Positions 8,658-16,562 of a stretch of DNA of 64,000 nucleotides are shown in pieces. Under the pieces are notes generated by a model. It searched no databases and was not told the DNA's origin. It was given only the letters and a program-made list of their open reading frames with translations. The stretch comes from Thiosocius sp963808165. Lineage in GTDB: Bacteria; Pseudomonadota; Gammaproteobacteria; Chromatiales; Chromatiaceae. The DNA lies in NCBI GenBank assembly GCA_963808165.1, contig CAWEET010000010.1, forward strand, positions 124,001 to 188,000. Reading direction: 5' to 3'. The translations under genes and the position numbers were made by a program. Every line of letters starts with the position of its first letter. Position 1 is the stretch's first letter.

Positions 8658-9620
8658 ATGGATGATTCAGCAGCAAAGAAAAAGAGCACCAAAGGTACCG
8701 CAAAGGGCCCCAAAGAAACCGCGCGAAAGGGCTCCGTGGACGCCGTGGCTCCCGCTGCAGTCGAGCGCGTCGTCTTCGATGGAGATCTCGATAAACTGGA
8801 CAAACATGCCCGGCGCGAGCTGTTTCGTAAAAACATCTACCCCTACAGCACCAAGCTAGGTCGCGCAGACTACGAGGCCTTCAAGTTCGAGCTGCAAATC
8901 GAACTGCTGAAGCTGCAGAACTGGGTGCGTGACACCGGCGAACGGGTACTGATCTTTTTCGAGGGTCGGGATGCGGCTGGCAAGGGTGGCACTATCAAGC
9001 GCATGATGGAACACCTCAACCCACGCGGCGCAGGCATCGTGGCGCTGGAAAAGCCATCGCCTCGCGAGGCCGGCCAGTGGTATTTCCAGCGCTACATTCA
9101 GCACCTGCCCAGCGCCGGTGAGATCGTGCTGTTCGACCGATCCTGGTACAACCGTGCCGGTGTCGAGCGCGTGATGGGCTTCTGCTCCTCTGCCGATTAC
9201 CTCGAATTCCTGCGTCAGACTCCCGAGCTCGAGCGCATGCTGACCCGCAGCGGCATCCGCATGTTCAAGCTGTGGTTCTCGGTCAGTCGTGGCGAGCAGC
9301 TGCGCCGGTTCAAATCGCGCGAGCACGATCCCCTGAAACAATGGAAGCTCAGCCCGATCGATCTCGCCTCACTGGACAAATGGGATGAATACACGAAGGC
9401 CAAAGAGGCCATGTTCTTCCACACGGATACCGCCGATGCGCCCTGGGCCGTGATCAAGTCGGATGACAAGAAACGCGCCCGCATCAATGCGATCCGCTAC
9501 CTGCTGTATTCGATACCCTACGACAACAAGGACGAGGCGATCGCCTGTGCGCCGGACCCCCTGATTGTCGGCTCCGCCTCGGACATCTATGAAGATGGCG
9601 AACATACCCAGCTGAGTTGA
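8658..9620 (+). CDS. ppk2: polyphosphate kinase 2
   Basis: PPK2 enzymes use polyphosphate to phosphorylate nucleotides (GDP or ADP, sometimes NMPs). The 320-residue protein has a Lys-rich disordered N-terminus (about 1-60) and then the single-domain PPK2 fold. Motifs seen are Walker A FFEGRDAAGKGGTI (about 96-109), Walker B-like EIVLFDRSWYNRAGVE (about 154-169) and the lid segment containing RFKSREHDPLKQWKLSP. The residue after the glycine-rich loop and the length fit class I enzymes, which mostly convert NDP to NTP; class assignment is tentative. GGGGGAAGG precedes the ATG. A small gene follows 34 bases downstream. Confidence 0.93.
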   Translation: MDDSAAKKKSTKGTAKGPKETARKGSVDAVAPAAVERVVFDGDLDKLDKHARRELFRKNIYPYSTKLGRADYEAFKFELQIELLKLQNWVRDTGERVLIFFEGRDAAGKGGTIKRMMEHLNPRGAGIVALEKPSPREAGQWYFQRYIQHLPSAGEIVLFDRSWYNRAGVERVMGFCSSADYLEFLRQTPELERMLTRSGIRMFKLWFSVSRGEQLRRFKSREHDPLKQWKLSPIDLASLDKWDEYTKAKEAMFFHTDTADAPWAVIKSDDKKRARINAIRYLLYSIPYDNKDEAIACAPDPLIVGSASDIYEDGEHTQLS

Positions 9621-9654
9621 TCGCAGAATCAGTGCAATAAAGAAGGTCATAACA

Positions 9655-9897
9655 ATGAGCGAACACTACGAGAATCATGCACAAGAGGTCGCAAACGCTT
9701 TCCTGGACCTGCTGGACGGGCAGACGAGGGAAGGGATCTCGGAGGCGCATCGCAACGAACTGGCGATGCTGATCGAGGCCGCAATCAGTACTGCGGCGCT
9801 CGAGCAACTCGAAAACGCAGTCGACGCGATCGAGGCACTGTCGAAGCGCCTGCGCGACAACGCAGAGCACTACGACAGGACATCCGTGAAGAAGTAA
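9655..9897 (+). CDS. small acidic helical protein downstream of ppk2, unknown function
   Basis: The 80-residue product is acidic and almost wholly predicted helical by eye, with heptad-like spacing in AISTAALEQLENAVDAIEALSKRLRD. It starts at an ATG with AAGG upstream, 34 bases after ppk2, and is followed by a GC hairpin, so it is probably the last gene of a two-gene unit. No family recognised. Cotranscription suggests a role connected with polyphosphate or nucleotide metabolism, but this is inference. Confidence 0.6.
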   Translation: MSEHYENHAQEVANAFLDLLDGQTREGISEAHRNELAMLIEAAISTAALEQLENAVDAIEALSKRLRDNAEHYDRTSVKK

Positions 9898-9908
9898 AGT
9901 CCACCTCA

Positions 9909-9927
9909 GGGGCGGCATCGCCGCCCC
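9909..9927 (+). terminator. GC hairpin after the ppk2 unit
   Basis: GGGGCGGC-ATC-GCCGCCCC forms a perfect 8-bp stem 11 bases after the stop codon. There is no strong T tract, so termination may be inefficient or factor-assisted. Confidence 0.5.
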
Positions 9928-10312
9928 GTCGTCACCCTCGTTGCGTCAGCTGGTGAGAAACAATTACCGGCCCATGATCTATCCGGACCCTCGCTTGTCC
10001 AGGCACGCCTGAACTTGCTGTGACACTGAAACCCCTGTGCCGTGCCTTTCGAGCCAGCCTGCGGCTGTTCAAGTCCGCTCCAGGCGGATGCGTCACTCAG
10101 GCCATAGCTGCGGCTATGACATTGTTCGGTGCATCCATGCGCCTCTCCCCTGCGGGGCTTACGCGACCGATCGCTCCGGGCTATGGGTTCGCTCCACAGC
10201 GGCGTTCGGCCGCACCTGTCCGGCGCGATCATCCGGGACACTGGTGCAACATACAGGTCAAGCAAGCGCGATTTCGGCCGGCTTGCTATGCGCGATGTGC
10301 CTGTCGTACTAC
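9928..10312. other. noncoding space between convergent genes
   Basis: Overlapping open frames here have no ribosome sites and no recognisable products. A small hairpin CATAGC-TGCG-GCTATG lies at 10103-10118. Nothing else supportable was seen. Confidence 0.4.
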
Positions 10313-11851
10313 TCAATGCCTGACGCGCCAAATCCGAGTTTCTGCGCGATCCATGTCGTAACTGAGGATTCGGTGATTATTGGTGTCGACAATCAATATT
10401 TGCCGATCCAAAACGGCCAAGCCGCCCGGTTCATTCAACATCACTTCACCAGTACCGCTGTACATACCCGGCTGCCCGGTGCCCGACAGCGTTTGTACCG
10501 AACCTGGTTCGAGGTTCAGCCGTTTCAGTTTGTGATTGTAAGTATCGGCGACCATGACGTCCCCGTTGGGCAGCGTTGCCACAGCAAGTGGGTGTTGCAG
10601 TTGGGCCCGCTCGAAATCACCGTCGCGGTCGCCGAAATCATGCAGGCCTGTGCCGACCAGGGTCTCGACCCGGTCCTCAGCGATATTGATCCGGCGGACC
10701 GCTGAACTCTCGGCATCGGCGACGTAGAGCGATTCGCCATGCAGGCTGAGTCCGCTCGGTTGGCTGAAGGTCGCCTGGTGTCGATCACCGTCCCGGATCC
10801 CTTCGTGTCCACTCCCGGCAAACACGCCGATCTCACGACTGCTGAGATCCAGGCGCCAGATCTGGTGATCTCCCGCCATCGCGATGTACAGAGTGTCTCC
10901 GGCCAGCGCGACATCCCAGGGCGAGCGCAGATCGACTCGTGTGGCAAGCGGCCCGCCGGTCTCGTCCCTGCCCATCTTCCCGGTGCCCGCAACGGTTTCT
11001 ACACCGCCACTGACAAGATCGATGGCCCGAATGGCGTGATTCCCGGTATCGGCCACATACAAGCGTTTCTTGCCGAATGCCAGGCCCTGCGGTGACGAGA
11101 AACGTGCCGCAGCGGCCGTGCCATCGATCATCCCGGGTTCCAGGCCGCCGACTACACGTTGAAGCTTCCCAGCGTGGTCGGTGATCACAATTCGATGATG
11201 CAAGGTGTCGCTGATGGCTACCATCGAGTCCGACACCGCTATCTTGCCGGGGAAGGCAAGTTCGGATCCTGTTAGCTTGTCCGTTTCCGACAACAACGCC
11301 AGAGGGGCATCGTTCAGTTCGCCTGCGTAGGCTTCAATGAGTTCGCCTACGACTCGGTCCAATAGCCGATGGTGCCCTTCCCCCGTCACCTTGCCGACGA
11401 CGCCACCTTCGGGGTCCAGCACAAACAAGGTCGGCCATGCGCGCGCGCCGTAACGTTTCATCAACTCGAACTCGGTATCGTGGATGACGGGGTGCACCCT
11501 GTTGTAACGAACGAGGACTCGCCGCAAGGTTTCCAAATTCTTCTCATTGTCGAACTTGGGCGTATGGACACCGATGACGACCAGGTGGTGTCGATATTTT
11601 TCTTCCAGCCGCTTCAGGTCCTCGATGACATGGATGCAGTTGATACAGCCGTATGTCCAGAAATCAAGGATCACGACCTTGCCGCGCAGATCAGACATGC
11701 GGACGGCCTTTTCCACATTGAGCCACGGCAGCTCAACGGGGAACTCCGGTGCCGGCACATTGCCGCGCAGGTCGTAAGCGGGCACCGGACACGCCAACAG
11801 TATCGAAATCAGCGCAACGAGCAGTCTGGGAATGGGGGACGTCAGATGCAT
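10313..11851 (-). CDS. exported thioredoxin-like and NHL-repeat protein
   Basis: Starting at the ATG at 11851 the protein is 512 residues: a signal peptide (about 1-25, hydrophobic LVALISILLAC then PVPAY), a thioredoxin-like domain (about 35-165) with a CxxC motif WTYGCINC at 69-72, and an NHL-type beta propeller (about 185-505) with repeated SPQGLAF, LYVADTGNHAIR, VMVADTYNHKLKR and ILIVDTNNHRI strands. The same domain pair occurs in eukaryotic NHLRC2 and in bacterial homologues. The domain order suggests a periplasmic redox enzyme with a binding platform; substrates are unknown. The open frame extends 12 codons further upstream, outside the signal peptide. Confidence 0.85.
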   Translation of the reverse strand: MHLTSPIPRLLVALISILLACPVPAYDLRGNVPAPEFPVELPWLNVEKAVRMSDLRGKVVILDFWTYGCINCIHVIEDLKRLEEKYRHHLVVIGVHTPKFDNEKNLETLRRVLVRYNRVHPVIHDTEFELMKRYGARAWPTLFVLDPEGGVVGKVTGEGHHRLLDRVVGELIEAYAGELNDAPLALLSETDKLTGSELAFPGKIAVSDSMVAISDTLHHRIVITDHAGKLQRVVGGLEPGMIDGTAAAARFSSPQGLAFGKKRLYVADTGNHAIRAIDLVSGGVETVAGTGKMGRDETGGPLATRVDLRSPWDVALAGDTLYIAMAGDHQIWRLDLSSREIGVFAGSGHEGIRDGDRHQATFSQPSGLSLHGESLYVADAESSAVRRINIAEDRVETLVGTGLHDFGDRDGDFERAQLQHPLAVATLPNGDVMVADTYNHKLKRLNLEPGSVQTLSGTGQPGMYSGTGEVMLNEPGGLAVLDRQILIVDTNNHRILSYDMDRAETRIWRVRH

Positions 11852-12223
11852 GCGTGAGGTTTTCCACCTGGCCGAAGAGGGCACCAATATCGAGGGTAAC
11901 GAAGGTCAGGCAGAGCGGTATCCATTTTATAGAGAGGCTCTGACCGCTCTGTGCATCGGGGAGACGTGCTGCTCAATTGAATCGGAGCGGTATTGCCGTT
12001 TGGATCCGTCTAAAGGTTTGCCATCAGCTGTTTCCAAGGTCGATACGTTGTAGCAAAAAAGAATCTACCGTCGCAACGAGCGACCTGCATACGCCAGAAT
12101 GCCCAACTGCCGCTCGTATCTGCCTGGTGCGCGGATTGCGTTGGGGTGCCTGCATACGTCGGCGTCAGCCTCTACCCGGATTTCCCCCGCGGGTCTTGCA
12201 AGCTGTGTTCGGCGCCCGGCCTT

Positions 12224-12242
12224 GCCTGACAAACTGTCAGGC
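12224..12242. promoter_or_regulatory. palindromic site GCCTGACA-AAC-TGTCAGGC
   Basis: This is a perfect 8-bp-arm inverted repeat with 3-base centre. Its core CCTGACA-N3-TGTCAGG recurs twice upstream of the OmpA-type gene (13414 and 13480). It lies about 90 bases before the candidate sigma-54 promoter, the usual place for an enhancer-binding-protein site. The regulator is not identifiable. Confidence 0.55.
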
Positions 12243-12328
12243 CTGTCGTCAGTTAGGAGCTCGCAGTCCGCTGGCATTGATTGGTGTTTATTCTAAAAAA
12301 CAGAGTGTTATGTGCATAGATTCGGCAA

Positions 12329-12344
12329 TGGCCGAAAAATTGCT
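12329..12344 (+). promoter_or_regulatory. candidate sigma-54 (-24/-12) promoter
   Basis: TGGCCGAAAAATTGCT has the invariant GG and GC separated by 10 bases and matches TGGC...TTGCT of the RpoN consensus at both ends. It lies about 140 bases upstream of the ATG of the Met/Gly repeat gene. Such a match can occur by chance, so experimental mapping is required. Confidence 0.45.
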
Positions 12345-12482
12345 TTCATTGACACGTTACGGCTGCCCCGTTTGTTCTGAGGTGTCGTTAACAAAGGGAT
12401 TTTTGAACAGGCCGTCGTGGCCTCATCCACATCGTCGGTTGGATGGGACCTGATCGGCTGTCTACTGCAATCGGAGAAAACA

Positions 12483-13212
12483 ATGAAATATCAAATGTGC
12501 CAATCGAATCGACTGTTGAAGCTTGTTGTCAGCACTGCCTGCATTACTGCCGCCGTTGCGGCAGCGCCGGTCAGCGCCCAGACCTCGGGCATGAGTGGTA
12601 TGGCCGGCATGTACGGCACCTATCGCGCCACCCCGCAGGGTGTTGAACTGCATCCCATGGGCATGTCGGGTATGAGCGGGATGTCCGGCATGAGCGGCAT
12701 GGGCGGTATGGGCGGTATGGGCGGGATGTCCGGCATGAGCGGTATGGGCGGGATGTCCGGTATGCAGGGAATGCACGGCATGGGCGGGATGTCCGGCTAT
12801 GGGCGGTATGGGCGGGATGTCCGGCATGAGCGGTATGGGTGGGATGTCCGGTATGCAGGGAATGCACGGCATGGGTGGGATGTCCGGCATGGGCGGTATG
12901 GGCGGGATGTCCGGTATGAGCGGTATGGGCGGGATGTCCGGTATGCAGGGAATGCACGGCATGGGCGGGATGTCCGGCATGGGCGGCATGGGTGGGATGT
13001 CCGGCATGAGCGGCATGGGTGGGATGTCCGGCATGAGCGGCATGGGTGGGATGTCCGGCATGAGCGGCATGGGCGGGATGTCCGGCATGAGCGGCATGGG
13101 CGGGATGTCTGGTATGCAGGGAATGCAGGGCATGGGCGGGATGTCCGGCATGAGCGGCATGGGTGGGATGTCCGGCATGGGCGGGATGTCCGGCATGCAG
13201 GGCCGGCACTAA
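12483..13212 (+). CDS. exported Met/Gly-rich repeat protein, reading frame broken by a 1-base insertion
   Basis: An ATG at 12483 with GGAG upstream opens a signal peptide (about 1-34, ending APVSAQ) and then an extreme low-complexity region of MSG, MGG, MQG and MHG triplets, with Met at every third position. At 12798 an extra T shifts the frame: upstream codons read ATG TCC GGC, and the same repeat resumes one base later at 12799 and stays open to the TAA at 13210-13212, ending in MQGRH. Without the extra base the product would be about 242 residues. As sequenced, the original frame continues to 13220 encoding Arg/Tyr/Asp-rich repeats instead (RYGRDVRHE). The distance between the first two MQGMHG blocks is 91 bases, between the next two 90, which locates the insertion. 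Function unknown; Met arrays can bind Cu(I) or Ag(I), and regular triplets suggest a structural polymer, both inference. Confidence 0.7.
12663..13206 (+). repeat. tandem 9-bp units organised in about 90-bp higher-order repeats
   Basis: The coding region is built of ATG-(TCC/AGC/GGC)-GG(C/T) triplet-codon units. A larger unit containing ATGCAGGGAATGCACGG recurs with ATG positions at 12762, 12853 and 12943, i.e. spacings of 91 and 90; a degenerate copy lies at 13114. No stop codon occurs in several of the six frames across the array, which creates long spurious frames on both strands. Confidence 0.9.
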
Positions 13213-13252
13213 ACGCGTAAAAGGGGCGAGAGCCTCGACGCGATGCTGATCG

Positions 13253-13286
13253 GCCGCCACCGACACGTGTCGGTGGCGGCGTTTTG
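13253..13286 (+). terminator. rho-independent terminator of the Met/Gly repeat gene
   Basis: A perfect 13-bp stem, GCCGCCACCGACA paired with TGTCGGTGGCGGC around a 2-base CG centre, is followed by GTTTTG. It begins 40 bases after the stop codon. Confidence 0.8.
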
Positions 13287-13413
13287 AGCACTTGCGATAT
13301 CGGTCAGTAGCTACCGATGGCCTGGTGTCAGAGGAAATGACGTCAGCGGTGCCCGCGTAACTGTTTTTAGGGCTTGCAAGCCAAGGCCATGGCACAGCTT
13401 GTGCGGGGTCACC

Positions 13414-13430
13414 CCTGACACAATGTCAGG
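13414..13430. promoter_or_regulatory. palindrome CCTGACA-CAA-TGTCAGG
   Basis: Second copy of the 17-bp inverted repeat, arms perfect. It is followed directly by CCTTTTTTT, so it could alternatively be, or double as, a weak rho-independent terminator on the plus strand. Confidence 0.5.
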
Positions 13431-13479
13431 CCTTTTTTTCCTTGCGCGACAAACCACTGTCTTGCATCTCCCAGTAATG

Positions 13480-13496
13480 CCTGACAATTTGGCAGG
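13480..13496. promoter_or_regulatory. palindrome CCTGACA-ATT-TGGCAGG
   Basis: Third copy of the 17-bp motif with one arm mismatch (TGG for TGT). Its centre lies 66 bases from that of the second copy. It has no T tract, which argues that the motif is a protein-binding site rather than a terminator. Confidence 0.5.
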
Positions 13497-13756
13497 TTCG
13501 TCATGCTGCGCCATTTGGCATCGGGACCGGAATGGGAAAAGCGACTGAAGATATTGATATCGAGGGGTCCTCAGGTATCTGCGATGCGTGTTCCCGTGTC
13601 AGGGCGAATTGTCAAAGCCGGTGAAACCGACCCAAAAATGGGTTCCTTAAGCCATGAGACGCCGAAACGGGTCTTCGTCAGGCGGTGGGGGATAACCCCA
13701 TCGACACAACGATCCCGGTGCTCGGGTCCGCTCGCCTTCGCGAGGAGAATTCAACC

Positions 13757-15085
13757 ATGAGCAAGTACCTTGCCTGTTCGATAACGGTCATCGCGGCACT
13801 GTCGACCATCAGCCCGGCCGTCGCCGCTGACTCTCAGACTGTTGCATTACCCCCCCACCCGGATCGGGTGCTATTGAAGCCTGGTGAATGCGGCTCGGCT
13901 GTCACGGGCAAGGGTCGCCTGCGTTGGTTCTGCGCGGAGGCGTCAGCCGTGCCGAGTGCTCAGAAGGATGGGACGCTCGAAGATGCGGGTGAGGATGCGC
14001 CCAGCCAGCGCCGACTGCTTGAGCAGCAGGCGCAGATGGAACGGCAGTTGAATGCTGCCCTGGAACAGCTACTCGCCGCCCAAAACGCCAATGAGGCCAC
14101 GCAGCGGGAATCTGAGGTCCAGCTTGCCGAGGCGCAACAGACCCTCACCGGTCTGCGCCAAAAAGTCGAGACGCTTGAGGCTCAAGCGGCGGAAAAAGAC
14201 TTCGAGGCCGTTGCGGCGCAGCAGACGATCACCGGACTGCGCGAAGAAATCGAGATGCTTGGCGCACGGGCGGCGGAACAAGACTCCGAGGCCGTTGCGG
14301 CGCAGCAGACGATCACCGGACTGCGCGAAGAAATCGAGACGCTTGGCGCACGGGCGGCGGAAAAAGATTCCGAGGCCGTTGCGGCGCGGCAGACGATCAC
14401 CGGACTGCGCGAAGAAATCAAGACGCTTGGCGCACGGGCGGCGGAACAAGACTCCGAAGCCGTTGCGGGGCAGCAGACGATCGCGGGACTGCGCGAAGAA
14501 ATCGAGACGCTCAAGGACGAGCAGGCGCAAACGAAAGCCGGGACCGATGAGGCACAACAGATCATTGCCGGACTGCGCGAGGAGATCGAGGCATTAAACA
14601 CCCAACTGAACAGAAGCGAAGATCGGGCGGAGTCCTACCGCACCTTGCTCGGCGACAGTGACCAGGACGGCGTGGCCGACCCGGGCGATCTCTGTCCAGA
14701 TACTGGAGCAGGGCGGACCGTCGATCGTGCCGGCTGCGCGATTGGCGATGAGATCGTGCTGCAGGGCGTCGCTTTTGCCTGGAACTCGAGTGACCTGACG
14801 CCCGAATCGCGTCGTTTGCTGGACGGCGTGGCGACCCGGTTGAACAATCATCCCGGCGTCTATTTCGAGGTGGCCGGGCATACCGACAGTACCGGCAGCG
14901 CTGAAGCGAACCGCATTCTATCGACCCGGCGTGCGGAGGCGGTGAGGGACTACCTGCTGACGAAAGGGGTATCCGCCGACCGACTGGTTGCCGTTGGCTA
15001 TGGTGAACAAAGACCCATCGCGGACAACAATGACCAGACCGGCCGCGCAATAAACCGCCGCGTGTCTCTTTCGCGGCTGGAGTGA
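13757..15085 (+). CDS. OmpA-family protein with tandem coiled-coil repeats and TSP3 motif
   Basis: This 442-residue envelope protein starts at an ATG 8 bases after AGGAG. It has a signal peptide (1-24, ending AVAA), a short N-terminal region with two cysteines, a long coiled coil (about 85-290) built from six 28-residue units, a Ca-binding thrombospondin type-3-like stretch DSDQDGVADPGDLCPDT (about 300-316), and a C-terminal OmpA/MotB peptidoglycan-binding domain (about 335-440, with GHTDSTGS and RRAEAVRDYL). There is no lipobox and no beta barrel, so it is probably a periplasmic peptidoglycan-associated rod. Four central units are nearly identical in DNA sequence. It shares an upstream palindrome with the Met/Gly repeat gene. 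Confidence 0.88.
   Translation: MSKYLACSITVIAALSTISPAVAADSQTVALPPHPDRVLLKPGECGSAVTGKGRLRWFCAEASAVPSAQKDGTLEDAGEDAPSQRRLLEQQAQMERQLNAALEQLLAAQNANEATQRESEVQLAEAQQTLTGLRQKVETLEAQAAEKDFEAVAAQQTITGLREEIEMLGARAAEQDSEAVAAQQTITGLREEIETLGARAAEKDSEAVAARQTITGLREEIKTLGARAAEQDSEAVAGQQTIAGLREEIETLKDEQAQTKAGTDEAQQIIAGLREEIEALNTQLNRSEDRAESYRTLLGDSDQDGVADPGDLCPDTGAGRTVDRAGCAIGDEIVLQGVAFAWNSSDLTPESRRLLDGVATRLNNHPGVYFEVAGHTDSTGSAEANRILSTRRAEAVRDYLLTKGVSADRLVAVGYGEQRPIADNNDQTGRAINRRVSLSRLE
14093..14596 (+). repeat. six tandem 84-bp units coding for 28-residue coiled-coil repeats
   Basis: Units span residues 113-280 of the OmpA-type protein; the inner four (14177-14512) are nearly identical, reading GARAAEQDSEAVAAQQ then TITGLREEIETL. 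Twenty-eight residues equals exactly four heptads, so gain or loss of a unit keeps the coiled-coil register. Near identity implies recent duplication or gene conversion. Confidence 0.9.
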
Positions 15086-15168
15086 TCGCGTGGCGCTACG
15101 ACCCGGTAATTGAACGACCGGCACTCAACGGTGCCCTGGCGCCGGCCCTTGTGTGCGTGCTATCGAAC

Positions 15169-16413
15169 TCAGGGCTGCCGCGCCTCGCTGCCGGCCGGTC
15201 GATTGCGTCGCAACGAAGTCTCGACCAATGGCGCCTGTACGAACAGACTGAAGATCACCACCCCGAACGCAATCGACTGGATGGTCCACCAGTAAGGAAG
15301 ATCGGCAGGCAGCGAAAGACACAGCGCCAGTACCACCGCGCCACGCAGACTGCCGAGAAAAAGGATCTTCTGAAAGCCCATCGGGACCGGATCGACCCAG
15401 GGCAGGCGGTTGATCAGCGAAACGCTGCCAAATACAGCAACTGCGCGGGCGATCAGGATCGCCACGATACCGATCAACATCGCCAGCCAGCGTTCCTGGA
15501 ACATCGCCAGACTGACCGTCACACCCATCAGCAGGAACACCAGGGCCTCGGCGACATAGACGTTGAATCCCCAGAAGGTGTCGACGAAACTGCCGCGCTC
15601 GTCCTGAAAGTCGTTGTGGATCACCCGGCCCATGATCAGTCCGGTAATCAGCACCGACATCACGCCGGAAACCTCGAGGATCTCGTTGGCCAGCAGAAAC
15701 GCGGTATAGGCGGAGATCAGCGAGATGAGTGCCTGCTGGATCGAGTCTTCGAACAGGCGCGACAACAGCAGGAAGCACAGGCCGACCAGCAGGCCGACGA
15801 ATATCCCGCCGAAGAACACCAACAGGAAAGACAGGGCTGCGTCACCAAGACCGATGTCTTCTGACGGATGCGTCGCAATGTAGAGAAATATCCCGAAGGC
15901 TACGATCGCCGTCGCATCGTTGAAAAGGTCTTCGCCTTCCATCAGGATACGTAGCCGGCGCGGCGCGCCGAGCCTGGGGAAAAGCGTCGTGATCGGCGAG
16001 GCATCTGTCGCGGCCAGCACCGCACCGGTGAGGAACGCAGCGATCCAGGGAAAGCCCTCCGGGTGGCCGATGCCCAGGTAGACCAGTAGTGCGGTAATGC
16101 CAATCGACAGTAGCATAACCGGCATCGACAGCATCAGGATCACGAACAGGTTGCGGCGCAGCAGCAGGCCGTCGATTCTGAATGCGGCCTCGAAAACCAG
16201 CAGGGGCAGAAAGACGTAGAATATGAGGTCGTGGAAGGAGTCGTGTCGGACGCCCGTGTCCACGCCGGCCGACAGTAGCAGCTCGGATCCAAGGAAGCCG
16301 ATCAGCACCAGGATCGCGGCGAACGGCAGCCGCAGGCGCTGGCTCGCCGGCCGCAGCATCAGTGCGAGGATCAGCATCCCCGCCAGCAACATGATGGCGT
16401 GGCTGATCGGCAT
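15169..16413 (-). CDS. CPA1-family Na+(K+)/H+ antiporter (NhaP type)
   Basis: The 414-residue protein has about 12 hydrophobic spans and belongs to the monovalent cation:proton antiporter-1 family, exchanging Na+ or K+ for H+ at the inner membrane. Visible motifs are ATDASP (about 140, in place of the common ATDPVA), EGEDLFNDATAIV (about 164), and LRGAVVLALCLSLP (about 365). The large cytoplasmic C-terminal domain found in some NhaP proteins is absent. It is single, convergent with the OmpA-type gene. Ion specificity cannot be told from the sequence. Confidence 0.88.
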   Translation of the reverse strand: MPISHAIMLLAGMLILALMLRPASQRLRLPFAAILVLIGFLGSELLLSAGVDTGVRHDSFHDLIFYVFLPLLVFEAAFRIDGLLLRRNLFVILMLSMPVMLLSIGITALLVYLGIGHPEGFPWIAAFLTGAVLAATDASPITTLFPRLGAPRRLRILMEGEDLFNDATAIVAFGIFLYIATHPSEDIGLGDAALSFLLVFFGGIFVGLLVGLCFLLLSRLFEDSIQQALISLISAYTAFLLANEILEVSGVMSVLITGLIMGRVIHNDFQDERGSFVDTFWGFNVYVAEALVFLLMGVTVSLAMFQERWLAMLIGIVAILIARAVAVFGSVSLINRLPWVDPVPMGFQKILFLGSLRGAVVLALCLSLPADLPYWWTIQSIAFGVVIFSLFVQAPLVETSLRRNRPAGSEARQP

Positions 16414-16562
16414 CTAGGGCCTGTTAACCTGGAGGGACGGGGTCATTTTCCCCGATGACCGCGTTGCACTCTCGCTGATGTATAACCGGTCCGCGGCGCT
16501 CGGTGCGTCTTGTCCCGTGAAAAAATGACCTCCGTCGATGGTTATCCGCATAGTGTCAAGCC

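Larger units (their letters stand above)
11852..12482. other. long leader/intergenic region upstream of the Met/Gly repeat gene
   Basis: No convincing gene lies in these 630 bases. They hold a perfect palindrome (12224-12242) and, about 90 bases further on, a sigma-54-like promoter (12329-12344), both listed separately. Confidence 0.5.
13287..13756. other. upstream region of the OmpA-type gene
   Basis: No gene is evident. The region carries two copies of the 17-bp palindrome (13414-13430 and 13480-13496). I could not find a convincing sigma-54 or sigma-70 promoter between them and the ATG at 13757. Confidence 0.45.

Noticed and set aside
10020..10705. Plus-strand open frames in the ppk2-thioredoxin/NHL spacer
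   Set aside because: Antisense or intergenic, no homology, no ribosome sites.
12462..13196. 244-residue minus-strand MPDIPPMPDIPP repeat frame
   Set aside because: Antisense shadow of the Met/Gly repeat; the array lacks stop codons in several frames.
13414..13440. Palindrome followed by T7, read as a terminator
   Set aside because: It would terminate only the Met/Gly gene, which already has a strong terminator at 13253; the motif recurs elsewhere without T tracts, so a binding site is favoured, though both are possible.
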